Shown: positions 56,684 through 64,000 of the stretch, piece by piece | How positions within the stretch are numbered: position 1 is the stretch's first letter | Layout of the letters: every line of letters starts with the position of its first letter | Origin: Colwellia sp. | Lineage (GTDB): Bacteria; Pseudomonadota; Gammaproteobacteria; Enterobacterales; Alteromonadaceae | Assembly (NCBI GenBank): GCA_013215465.1 | Contig: JABSOW010000012.1 | Span: forward strand, 1-64,000 | Length of the DNA: 64,000 nucleotides | Reading direction: 5' to 3' | Program-made: the position numbers and the translations under genes | The notes under the pieces: generated by a model | Seen by the model: the letters and a program-made list of their open reading frames with translations, nothing else | Database searches by the model: none | Told to the model about the DNA's origin: nothing

Positions 56684-57127
56684 TTAAGTTAAGGCGGCTC
56701 TCACTTGGCTACTTACAGCACCCATGTCGGCTTTACCTTGCATTAAAGGTTTTAACACTGCCATTACTTTACCCATGTCAGCCATTGAGGCCGCACCAGT
56801 TTCATTAATAGCATTATTAATTAAATCTTTAATTTCTGCGTCAGTTAAAGGCTGTGGAAGAAAGAACTCTATCGCCCTCACTTCTTCGGCTTCTTTAGCC
56901 GCTAACTCATCACGACCACCGTCGGTAAACATTTTGATAGATTCTTTACGCTGCTTAACCATTTTGGTTAAGATGGCAATAATATTATCATCTGTTGCTT
57001 CGGTTTTATGATCAATTTCAGCTAGTTTGATCGCAGATAATGCCATACGAATAACGCCAAGACGACATTTGTCTTTAGCGCGCATAGCATTTTTCATTTC
57101 ATCTTTAAGTTGAATTAGCAGTGACAT
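56684..57127 (-). CDS. yqeY: GatB/YqeY-domain protein
   Basis: A 147-residue cytoplasmic protein related to the C-terminal tRNA-interacting domain of GatB (LKDEMKNAMRAKDKCRLGVIRMALSAIK in pieces, then KMVKQRKESIKMFTDGGRDELAAKE, and MGKVMAVLKPLMQGKADMGAVSSQVR in pieces). The free-standing protein has no settled function. It lies 46 bases after rpsU and is usually encoded between rpsU and dnaG in these bacteria. Length and sequence are ordinary. Confidence 0.93.
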   Translation of the reverse strand: MSLLIQLKDEMKNAMRAKDKCRLGVIRMALSAIKLAEIDHKTEATDDNIIAILTKMVKQRKESIKMFTDGGRDELAAKEAEEVRAIEFFLPQPLTDAEIKDLINNAINETGAASMADMGKVMAVLKPLMQGKADMGAVSSQVRAALT

Positions 57128-57173
57128 CTAATACACTCTAGAGGTTACTAAGGTCATTATTAAAAATAATGAC

Positions 57174-57389
57174 TTAGTACATGCGAACGTGACGAGCGTT
57201 CTCACGAGAAACTTTTTTCGCAGCACGTTTAACCGCAGCGGCTTTTTTACGTTTACGTTCCCAAGTTGGTTTTTCATAAGATTCGCGACGACGAACTTCT
57301 GAAAGAATACCTGCTTTCTCACATGAACGTTTAAAACGACGTAATGCTACGTCAAATGGTTCGTTTTCTCTTACTTTAATTACTGGCAT
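57174..57389 (-). CDS. rpsU: Ribosomal protein S21
   Basis: A 71-residue basic protein of the 30S subunit that helps mRNA binding at initiation. It begins [21 protein letters not shown] and ends with the usual basic stretch ([12 protein letters not shown]...NARHVRMY). Length equals that of E. coli S21 (71). It heads the rpsU-yqeY-dnaG-rpoD group and is divergent from tsaD, with 250 bases between the two starts. Confidence 0.98.
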   Translation of the reverse strand: MPVIKVRENEPFDVALRRFKRSCEKAGILSEVRRRESYEKPTWERKRKKAAAVKRAAKKVSRENARHVRMY

Positions 57390-57639
57390 GTACTTGTTTA
57401 CCTTAGTATGAATCTATATAAATCGGCGTCGGACTTCGAATTGATAGTTGTTTTTTTGCAACTAACAAAAATATTGTCTACACCCGCTCTATCAAAAATT
57501 GGTGCCATATTCTACTGCTAACCACTAAGCAATGTAAAGACTAAATTGCAGCTAGTTAAAGAAATACTCTGGTGCCAAGGGCGCAAAAAGGTTAAAGTCG
57601 TCGCGTTTTTTAGCTTTTCTATTTTTTGGATCAAATTAT

Positions 57640-58674
57640 ATGCGTATTTTGGGTATTGAGACCTCTTGTGATGAAACCGGCATTGCCATTTATGATGACA
57701 ATGAAGGCATAATGGCACACAGACTTTATAGCCAAATTGCGGTACATGCTGATTATGGCGGTGTGGTGCCTGAGTTAGCTTCACGAGATCATGTGCGTAA
57801 AACCATTCCATTAATTAAAGCGGTGTTAAAAGATGCTAATTTGACACCGCAAGATTTAGACGGTGTTGCCTATACCGCTGGCCCTGGGCTTGTCGGGGCA
57901 TTACTTGTTGGTTGCTCTATTGGCAGAAGCTTAGCCTATGGCTGGGACTTACCTGCGGTACCAGTACATCACATGGAAGGTCATCTCCTCGCGCCTATGC
58001 TAGAAGATAATGTGCCAGAGTTTCCCTTTATTGCTTTGCTCGTTTCAGGTGGCCACACCATGCTAGTACGTGTTGACAGTATTGGTCAGTATAAATTACT
58101 AGGTGAGTCAGTCGATGATGCTGCCGGGGAAGCTTTTGACAAAACGGCTAAGTTGCTAGGGTTAGATTATCCGGGTGGTCCTGCACTTGCTAACATGGCT
58201 GAATCTGGTGTCGCCGGACGGTTTAAATTACCACGCCCGATGACAGACAGGCCGGGATTAGATTTTAGCTTTAGTGGCTTAAAAACGGCGGCAAGTACCT
58301 TAGTTAGAAAAGAATGTCTTGAGTTAACGGCAACAGAGCTAAAACAAACTCACGCCGATATTGCCCATGCTTTTCAACAAGCAGTAATAGATACCTTAGC
58401 AATAAAATGTAAACGGGCACTAAAACAAGAGAATTTAACTCGTTTGGTTATCGCCGGGGGCGTCAGTGCTAATACTGCCCTACGAGAAAAGTTAGCCGTT
58501 ACCACCAAAAAACTTGGTGGCAGTGTCTTTTATCCTCGCCCAGAGTTTTGTACCGATAATGGCGCCATGATCGCCTATGCCGGATTACAACGATTAAAAG
58601 CAGGTACTAACGCGGATTTAACCTTCAAAGCTAACCCGCGTTGGTCACTTGATTCACTACCTCCGGTAGGGTAA
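57640..58674 (+). CDS. tsaD: tRNA N6-threonylcarbamoyladenosine transferase subunit TsaD
   Basis: The product (344 residues) transfers threonylcarbamoyl from TC-AMP to A37 of ANN-decoding tRNAs, together with TsaB and TsaE. It is an ASKHA-fold ATPase with the N-terminal [10 protein letters not shown], metal-binding His111 and His115 in [29 protein letters not shown], and the C-terminal [11 protein letters not shown] and [12 protein letters not shown] (Asp ligand near 301). Its placement divergent from rpsU is the standard gammaproteobacterial order. Confidence 0.97.
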   Translation: MRILGIETSCDETGIAIYDDNEGIMAHRLYSQIAVHADYGGVVPELASRDHVRKTIPLIKAVLKDANLTPQDLDGVAYTAGPGLVGALLVGCSIGRSLAYGWDLPAVPVHHMEGHLLAPMLEDNVPEFPFIALLVSGGHTMLVRVDSIGQYKLLGESVDDAAGEAFDKTAKLLGLDYPGGPALANMAESGVAGRFKLPRPMTDRPGLDFSFSGLKTAASTLVRKECLELTATELKQTHADIAHAFQQAVIDTLAIKCKRALKQENLTRLVIAGGVSANTALREKLAVTTKKLGGSVFYPRPEFCTDNGAMIAYAGLQRLKAGTNADLTFKANPRWSLDSLPPVG

Positions 58675-58740
58675 GACATAAATTACAAGTAGCGAAGACA
58701 ACATATTGATAGGATGGTGACTTCGCAACCCGCAACACTT

Positions 58741-61700
58741 TTAACACGCAACTTTTCGTTTTTGCCCCATTTGCAATAAGCTTGGTAGAAAAATCAAGGT
58801 AAATACAGTGCTGACACTCATACCGCCAACAATCACTGCGGCAATGCCCCGATAAAGTTCAGCGCCGGCTCCTGGCACCAATAACAGTGGTAACATCCCA
58901 CATATACTGGTTAACGTGCTCATAAGAATAGGTCTTAACCTTAGTCTAACCGCTTGTTCTACTGCATCATGTCGAGACAGACCTTCACTCTCGCCCATGC
59001 GTGTTTGATAGACCAATAAAATAGCGTTATTAACCACCAACCCCAGTAAAATGATAAAACCAATCATGGTTAATAGGTCTAACGGTTGAAATATCACTAA
59101 ATTGGTTAATTGTAAAAAACCAATACCACCAACGGTTGCTAACGGTATGGTAAGCACCACTAACACACTGTCTTTAAAGGAGCGAAATAACGCCGCCATT
59201 AATAAATAAAGAATAACCAATGCCAGCGCAAAGCTTTGCCCCATACTGGTTAACGCTTCAGTTAACGCTTCAGCAGTGCCTCGGTAATTAACACTGGCAA
59301 CATTACCACTGTCATTAGCACTATCATTGGCCAATATGGCTAGAATTGCTGGTTCAGCTTTTGTTTTTATGGTGGCTATCGCCTCTTCTAAACTTAAATT
59401 ATCAGGCGGTGTTACTTGCAAGGTAATAGTACGTTGACGATTAACTCGTCTAATAGAGCTTGGGCCCGCAGTTCTAACAATATTAACTAACTCACCAACA
59501 GGTTGAACATCAGCATTTGGGGTATATAACGGAATGGCTGCCAGCTCTTCAGGTGTTTGCCAGTCGGCTGCTCTTAAAAAAACATCTAGTCGTTTTTGAC
59601 CATTAAAAAAGTCACCAACATATAAGCCCGTTCCTAAAGAGCGAGTAATAGCGGCAACTTGTGAGCGATTCCAACCGGCCTCGGCCATACGCCTTTCATT
59701 GGGAATCATGCGTAATTCAGGTTCGGCTAAGGTTAGCCCCGGCTTAGGTTGAATTTGCACCCCAGGTAATGCCTGGCTTATTGCCCCGTAGCCTGCTTGC
59801 GCTGCTTGTAACAATATATCGACATCATTACCCTGAATATCAACATCAATACGGCGACCACCACCTAAACGTCTAAAAATTTGTGATTGAGAAGCAAAGG
59901 CCATGGTATCGGGAAAGCCTTGTAAAAATTCACTATTAATAATGTTGATAATCTCACCAATATCATCAACATTTTCTGCATGACCCCCCATAAAACCAAA
60001 GCTGCCAAAAAACCCCATCCAAGTATGGGCAATTTTTGGTTCTTTTTCACCGGTTAAATAGGGTTTGATACGACGATTAATTTCATCACTCATTTCAACA
60101 CGAGCAGCAGGATAACTCAGCCCCGGTGGTGGTAAAATAAAGGCTTGAAATTGATTTTGATTACCTTTGGGTAAATAATCAACCTTGGGAAATAACAACC
60201 AACTACCGACAAATGAAAGAAACATTAAACCAAATACCCAAGAGAAGCGTTTGGTTGGCGTACTAGTAATACGCATTACACCTTGAGTAATATTACGCCA
60301 CCAATGCGCATGAGGATCAACCGCGCTTACTTCTGTTAATAATTTACGTGCAGCCGTGGGTAAAACCGTGACGGCAATAATCAAAGAAGCGACAACAGCT
60401 ACTGAAATAGTAATCGCCAAATCAGCGAATAATTGCCCTGACACGGCATCTAAAAAGGCAATAGGAAGAAAAATAGCAACCGTGGTAATGGTTGATGCGA
60501 TTAATGCCCCCCAAACTTGGGTAGCTCCCCTTAACGCAGCTCTGCTAGGATCATCACCTTTTTCACGCAAACGGACAATATTTTCTAAGACCACAATAGC
60601 CGCGTCAAGTACCATACCAACCGCAAAAGCCAAACCTGCCATAGAAATGATATTAAGCGTTCTACCGGTAATATTCATCACAATAAGGGTAACAACTAAT
60701 GAAATAGGTATTGCTAATGCAACAATTAATGTCGCGCGAAATTTACGTAAAAACCACCATAAAACGATAATCGCCAAGGCAACACCCATCAATAAATTAT
60801 TGCGTACTAAATCCATTGAGCGATTGATATAAATGGTTTCGTCTGACATTTGTATCATTTCCAAACCAACACGTTTAAGTGGTCCGGCATTTAATTCCCT
60901 CATAGCACTCTTGAGTTCAGCCATCACGGCAATAACATTAACCCCTTGCTCAGCTTGCGCATTCATCGCGATAGCGGGATCGCCATCTAAGGTTAAAATA
61001 CCCGTTCTATCTTGTAAGCTAACGGCTACTTTAGCAACATCACGGAGTAATATGGGTTGACCGTCACGCCAATCGAGTACCATTTCAGCTAATTGCTCTG
61101 CACCATATTTACCAGAAAATCGTAAGGTATATTTTCTTCGGCCAACTTCATTAAAACCACCAGAAGTATCGCTATTGTTTGCTAAGGTTGCTGCTAATGC
61201 TGGAATATTTAAGCCAAGTGCCGCCGCTTTATAGGGATCAAACGTTATGCGTAGTTCAGACGATAAACCTCCAAAAGCATTAGTTTTTGAGATACCCTCA
61301 ACCCGCTCTATCCTTGTTTGAATGACTTCTTCAACATAATCTAGATAACTAACAATATCTCGTTCATTACCCGGTAATGGTTTTAACGCAAACCAAGCAA
61401 TGGCAGTAAAAGTTCTATTACCACCCACTGAAATTACTGGCTCTGTAGCATCAGCAGGGTAATTAGGCACTTGATTTAACGCACTAATGACGTCAATTAA
61501 TGCTCGTTCTAAGTTGATCCCTGTTCGATAACGCAGGGTAATCTCACCTCGCCCTTGACCAGACGATGAAATCAATGACTCAAGTCCTTGCAAGCCTTTT
61601 AGGACATCTTCTTGACGTTCTATTATTTCAGCTTCCATTTCTTCTGGTGCCGCCGAACGCCAACCAGTTGATATTATTATTTCAGGCTTACTGATATCAG

Positions 61701-61812
61701 GCGTTAATTGAATAGGCAGTTGCAAGACACTGATAACACCAAACAATGCCACTAATAAAATAGCAACAATCACCGCGGTAGGGTTTTTAAGTGCGGAAGA
61801 GGTTAAATTCAT
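58741..61812 (-). CDS. RND efflux transporter, inner-membrane permease (HAE1-like)
   Basis: A 1023-residue proton-driven pump with the usual layout: twelve membrane segments and two large periplasmic loops after TM1 and TM7. TM1 is NPTAVIVAILLVALFGVISV. The TM4 proton-relay motif reads GMVLDAAIVVLEN, with one Asp where AcrB has two, a pattern seen in several HAE1-like subgroups. A C-terminal GLVVNNAILLVYQTR is also present. Overlap of four bases with the adaptor gene shows coupling. No outer-membrane factor or regulator is nearby, so it may borrow a TolC-like channel. The substrate is unknown. Confidence 0.92.
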   Translation of the reverse strand: MNLTSSALKNPTAVIVAILLVALFGVISVLQLPIQLTPDISKPEIIISTGWRSAAPEEMEAEIIERQEDVLKGLQGLESLISSSGQGRGEITLRYRTGINLERALIDVISALNQVPNYPADATEPVISVGGNRTFTAIAWFALKPLPGNERDIVSYLDYVEEVIQTRIERVEGISKTNAFGGLSSELRITFDPYKAAALGLNIPALAATLANNSDTSGGFNEVGRRKYTLRFSGKYGAEQLAEMVLDWRDGQPILLRDVAKVAVSLQDRTGILTLDGDPAIAMNAQAEQGVNVIAVMAELKSAMRELNAGPLKRVGLEMIQMSDETIYINRSMDLVRNNLLMGVALAIIVLWWFLRKFRATLIVALAIPISLVVTLIVMNITGRTLNIISMAGLAFAVGMVLDAAIVVLENIVRLREKGDDPSRAALRGATQVWGALIASTITTVAIFLPIAFLDAVSGQLFADLAITISVAVVASLIIAVTVLPTAARKLLTEVSAVDPHAHWWRNITQGVMRITSTPTKRFSWVFGLMFLSFVGSWLLFPKVDYLPKGNQNQFQAFILPPPGLSYPAARVEMSDEINRRIKPYLTGEKEPKIAHTWMGFFGSFGFMGGHAENVDDIGEIINIINSEFLQGFPDTMAFASQSQIFRRLGGGRRIDVDIQGNDVDILLQAAQAGYGAISQALPGVQIQPKPGLTLAEPELRMIPNERRMAEAGWNRSQVAAITRSLGTGLYVGDFFNGQKRLDVFLRAADWQTPEELAAIPLYTPNADVQPVGELVNIVRTAGPSSIRRVNRQRTITLQVTPPDNLSLEEAIATIKTKAEPAILAILANDSANDSGNVASVNYRGTAEALTEALTSMGQSFALALVILYLLMAALFRSFKDSVLVVLTIPLATVGGIGFLQLTNLVIFQPLDLLTMIGFIILLGLVVNNAILLVYQTRMGESEGLSRHDAVEQAVRLRLRPILMSTLTSICGMLPLLLVPGAGAELYRGIAAVIVGGMSVSTVFTLIFLPSLLQMGQKRKVAC

Positions 61813-62951
61813 GGCTGATTTCCTTTGTTATCAGACACTTTTTTTTCTGTATTTCGATGATGAGAAATGAGTTCATGGTTATTATTTTTTATCACCACAC
61901 TTTGGCCACTTTGCAAACGCTCTGCGCCGCGAATAATAACTAAATCGCCCGCTTGTATACTTTTATTGGCATCGGTACTCGTAACAGCCACAAGCCCCCC
62001 CATACCAACACCAATAGCTACGGCAATTTTTTCTGCGGTTATGCCTTGATCACTTTTAATAATTCGAAACACGCTAGCGCCATCACGACGTAACACTAAA
62101 GCATCACGGGGCACAGCTAATAAAATTTCACTTGGACCATTAGACACTTGTGCTTTAAAATTCAAACCAATCGGCCAATCAAATGTTGACATATCTAACC
62201 GTACTTCCATCAAATGAGAGCGAGCATTAGCAACAGGTACTAGCGCTTTAATTTTTGCATAACCTGATCCCAGTGGTGATTCAACTGATAACTGCTTAGC
62301 TTTTTTTAGAAATTTAAAAGCGACAATAGGTACAAAAACACTGGCTTCACTATTCTCTATTTCTACTAAGCGGATGATAGCACTGCCATTATCAACATAT
62401 TCGCCAAGATTAGCGATGCGCTGAGTAACCATGCCGGAAAAAGGCGCTTTTAATTGCGTATAGGCGATATTTTGCTCTATTTTATCTAATCGAGCCTGGG
62501 CAACAATCACGTTACCCTTGGCAATATCACGTTCAGATATGGTTTTATCTAATTCAGTTTCTGGTGATAATTTTTGTTTAAACAATTGTTTTTTTCTAAT
62601 AACTTCAGCTTCTAGGAAACGTAAGTACGCTTTACTATTGAGCACATTTGCTTGCGCTTCCCTTGATTGAATTTTTAACTGTTTATCATCAATTCGAGCA
62701 ATAACATCCCCTTGAGTAACACGAGCACCAATTACAGATAAACTGGTTAAGCGTCCTGAAATTTCGGCGGCAATTTTAGCGTCATTTTGACTAACCACTG
62801 TACCCGACACCCAAACTACTGGTGATAGCTCAGTCATTATTGCGCTATCAACGTTAACACTAGCAGGGGCAAACCCTCGTGCCAGTACAGTCTGTTGAGC
62901 AAAAGCCAAAACAATTAAATTTACAAATAGTGATTGGTATAATTTTTTCAT
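61809..62951 (-). CDS. RND efflux periplasmic adaptor
   Basis: A 380-residue membrane-fusion protein with a signal peptide (FAQQTVLARG; no lipobox). The order is lipoyl half (VVSQNDAKIAAEISGRLTSLSVIGARVTQGDVIARID in pieces, 50-100), coiled-coil hairpin (100-160), second lipoyl half (LKAPFSGMVTQRIANLGEYVDNG), beta-barrel and membrane-proximal domains (280-350). It links the RND permease encoded downstream to an outer-membrane channel. The Gly-rich IGVGMGGLVAV and the hydrophilic C-terminal tail are normal variation. Confidence 0.93.
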   Translation of the reverse strand: MKKLYQSLFVNLIVLAFAQQTVLARGFAPASVNVDSAIMTELSPVVWVSGTVVSQNDAKIAAEISGRLTSLSVIGARVTQGDVIARIDDKQLKIQSREAQANVLNSKAYLRFLEAEVIRKKQLFKQKLSPETELDKTISERDIAKGNVIVAQARLDKIEQNIAYTQLKAPFSGMVTQRIANLGEYVDNGSAIIRLVEIENSEASVFVPIVAFKFLKKAKQLSVESPLGSGYAKIKALVPVANARSHLMEVRLDMSTFDWPIGLNFKAQVSNGPSEILLAVPRDALVLRRDGASVFRIIKSDQGITAEKIAVAIGVGMGGLVAVTSTDANKSIQAGDLVIIRGAERLQSGQSVVIKNNNHELISHHRNTEKKVSDNKGNQP

Positions 62952-63013
62952 GACGTTCCTAAAAAGCTGATAGCCGTTTATGAGTAGTTAAAAACTCTTA
63001 AACCGAGTTGAGG

Positions 63014-63610
63014 TTAGTTAATTTCACTTTCTGTGCCTTTAAGTAAACGAACAATATTATCCTTATGACGAAAAATAATTAACGCACTCAACATCAACGT
63101 AGGATATACATAAAGCGGTTTTAAAAAAAACACATAAAGCGGCGCCATCAATACAGTAATGATGGCCGCTAAACTAGAATATTTAGTCAATTTAGCTACC
63201 GCCACCCAAGTAAGAATAAGTAGAGCACCCAAGCTGAAACCTATGGGTAACAGTGTTCCTAATGCTGTGGCGACCGCTTTGCCTCCTTGAAAGTTAAAAA
63301 ATAAAGGATACATATGCCCTAAACAAGCAGCGACACCAATAACACCTAAATATAAGGGTTCTCTTTCTAAAAAATGAGCATATAAAAAGTAAGCACCCCA
63401 GACCGGAATAGTCCCTTTTAGAATGTCTAAAAATAACACGGTAGCTGCGGTTAATTTATTGCTAATTCTTAAAACATTAGTCGCCCCAGGATTATGTGAA
63501 CCTGTGGTGCGGGGATCGGGTAAGCCAAGCATTTTGCATATTAAAATAGCACTAGAGATTGAGCCTATTAAATAAGCAACAATGATCATGGCAAGTGTTA
63601 ATAGCAACAT
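63014..63610 (-). CDS. plsY: Glycerol-3-phosphate acyltransferase PlsY
   Basis: A 198-residue inner-membrane enzyme that acylates glycerol-3-phosphate from acyl phosphate, starting phospholipid synthesis with PlsX. It has five membrane segments and the conserved loops: [43 protein letters not shown], and a C-terminal [14 protein letters not shown]. It is divergent from folB, the usual arrangement, but tsaD, normally close by, is separated from it by the RND pair. Confidence 0.96.
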   Translation of the reverse strand: MLLLTLAMIIVAYLIGSISSAILICKMLGLPDPRTTGSHNPGATNVLRISNKLTAATVLFLDILKGTIPVWGAYFLYAHFLEREPLYLGVIGVAACLGHMYPLFFNFQGGKAVATALGTLLPIGFSLGALLILTWVAVAKLTKYSSLAAIITVLMAPLYVFFLKPLYVYPTLMLSALIIFRHKDNIVRLLKGTESEIN

Positions 63611-63716
63611 GGCAATCTAAATTTCTTCATAAAATTAACATTATTACTCATTCTATCTTGTTATCTGCTAGTTTTTCTACACCTGCACAGGTAAACTCAG
63701 CTTTTATTTTGTAACA

Positions 63717-63764
63717 ATACTAATTAAGGTAATGAATTGACTAATTCATTACCTTAATTAGTAT
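63717..63764. repeat. Perfect 22-bp inverted repeat between plsY and folB
   Basis: Two 22-base arms (63717-63738 and 63743-63764) are exact reverse complements around a 4-base GACT centre; the arms carry AAGGTAATGAATT. It sits 34 bases before the folB start and about 107 bases before plsY. As DNA it could be a dimeric operator or a small mobile palindrome; as RNA it would form a strong hairpin in the folB leader. The arms are mostly A/T with no GC-rich stem plus T-run, so it is not a normal terminator. Confidence 0.85.
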
Positions 63765-63797
63765 CATTCTTTCAAAAAATAATTTAACGGAAAATTC

Positions 63798-64000
63798 ATG
63801 GATAAAGTTTTCATCAAAGGTTTGCATATTCAAACAACTATTGGTTTTTTTCAATGGGAAAAAGCCATCAAACAAACCTTAGTTATTGATGTTGCTATGG
63901 CATGGGATACCGCCAAAGCAGCTAAAAATGATGAATTAGCAAAAACCTTAGATTATGCTGAGATATCTACTGCCATAGAAACCTTCGCCAATGAAAATCC
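63798..64000 (+). CDS. folB: Dihydroneopterin aldolase, 5' part only
   Basis: The first 67 codons of a gene cut by the window edge (the whole protein is normally about 118-125 residues). The sequence MDKVFIKGLHIQTTIGFFQWEK, the later LVIDVAMAWDTAKAA and the active-site region LDYAEISTAIE match folate-pathway FolB, which converts dihydroneopterin to hydroxymethyl-dihydropterin. The start ATG at 63798 follows an ACGGAAAA ribosome site. Divergence from plsY is the standard order. Confidence 0.9.
   Translation, partial: MDKVFIKGLHIQTTIGFFQWEKAIKQTLVIDVAMAWDTAKAAKNDELAKTLDYAEISTAIETFANEN

Noticed and set aside
57128-57322. Second frame overlapping rpsU on the same strand
   Set aside because: It is an out-of-frame shadow of the S21 gene, whose own frame gives a full-length, well-conserved protein.

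Overview
The window reads as the chromosome of a marine gammaproteobacterium of the Alteromonadales, most like Colwelliaceae (Colwellia or Thalassotalea). That placement is an inference. It rests on the AT-rich composition, the protein flavour, the order folB / plsY / tsaD / rpsU / yqeY / dnaG / rpoD, and a VPS-type exopolysaccharide locus. No species was identified by a search.

Layout. (1) Positions 1-390: the minus strand carries what looks like the promoter and antitermination leader of a ribosomal RNA operon; its 16S gene would lie beyond the left edge. (2) 1048-6330: an acyl-CoA dehydrogenase with an extra C-terminal domain, a secreted transglutaminase-fold protein, and an M49 (dipeptidyl peptidase III type) lipoprotein, followed by the remnant of an HPP-family membrane protein. 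(3) 7144-27271: an exopolysaccharide locus. It holds export and control genes (VpsP-like protein, PHP-type phosphatase, Wzc-type kinase, short Wza-type protein, outer-membrane barrel), a WcaJ-type initiating transferase, GDP-fucose synthesis (gmd, fcl), a PEP-CTERM protein, and a very AT-rich block of glycosyltransferases, acetyltransferases, a polymerase candidate and a flippase. (4) 27458-33407, plus strand: a first LapG/LapD-like pair, a small unknown secreted protein, an O-antigen-ligase-family protein and an OmpA-family protein. (5) 33561-52329, minus strand: a co-oriented type I secretion adhesin system. In transcription order it is an OmpA-like protein, TolC-like channel, ABC exporter, HlyD-like adaptor, a 3171-residue adhesin, a second LapG-like protease and a second LapD-like c-di-GMP receptor. 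(6) 52685-64000: the housekeeping block rpoD, dnaG, yqeY, rpsU, tsaD, an RND efflux pair, plsY and the start of folB.

How it fits together. Regions 3-5 look like one surface and biofilm module. A fucose-containing polymer is probably made and exported by region 3. The giant adhesin of region 5 is exported by its own type I system and should be held in the outer membrane by an N-terminal retention module. A LapG-like periplasmic protease would release it, unless it is sequestered by a LapD-like receptor that senses c-di-GMP through degenerate GGDEF/EAL domains. The unusual points are two separate LapG/LapD pairs within 10 kb of each other, about 112 extra residues in the periplasmic part of the second LapD, a candidate cleavage site reading TAAF rather than TAAG, and an OmpA-like gene associated with each Lap cluster.
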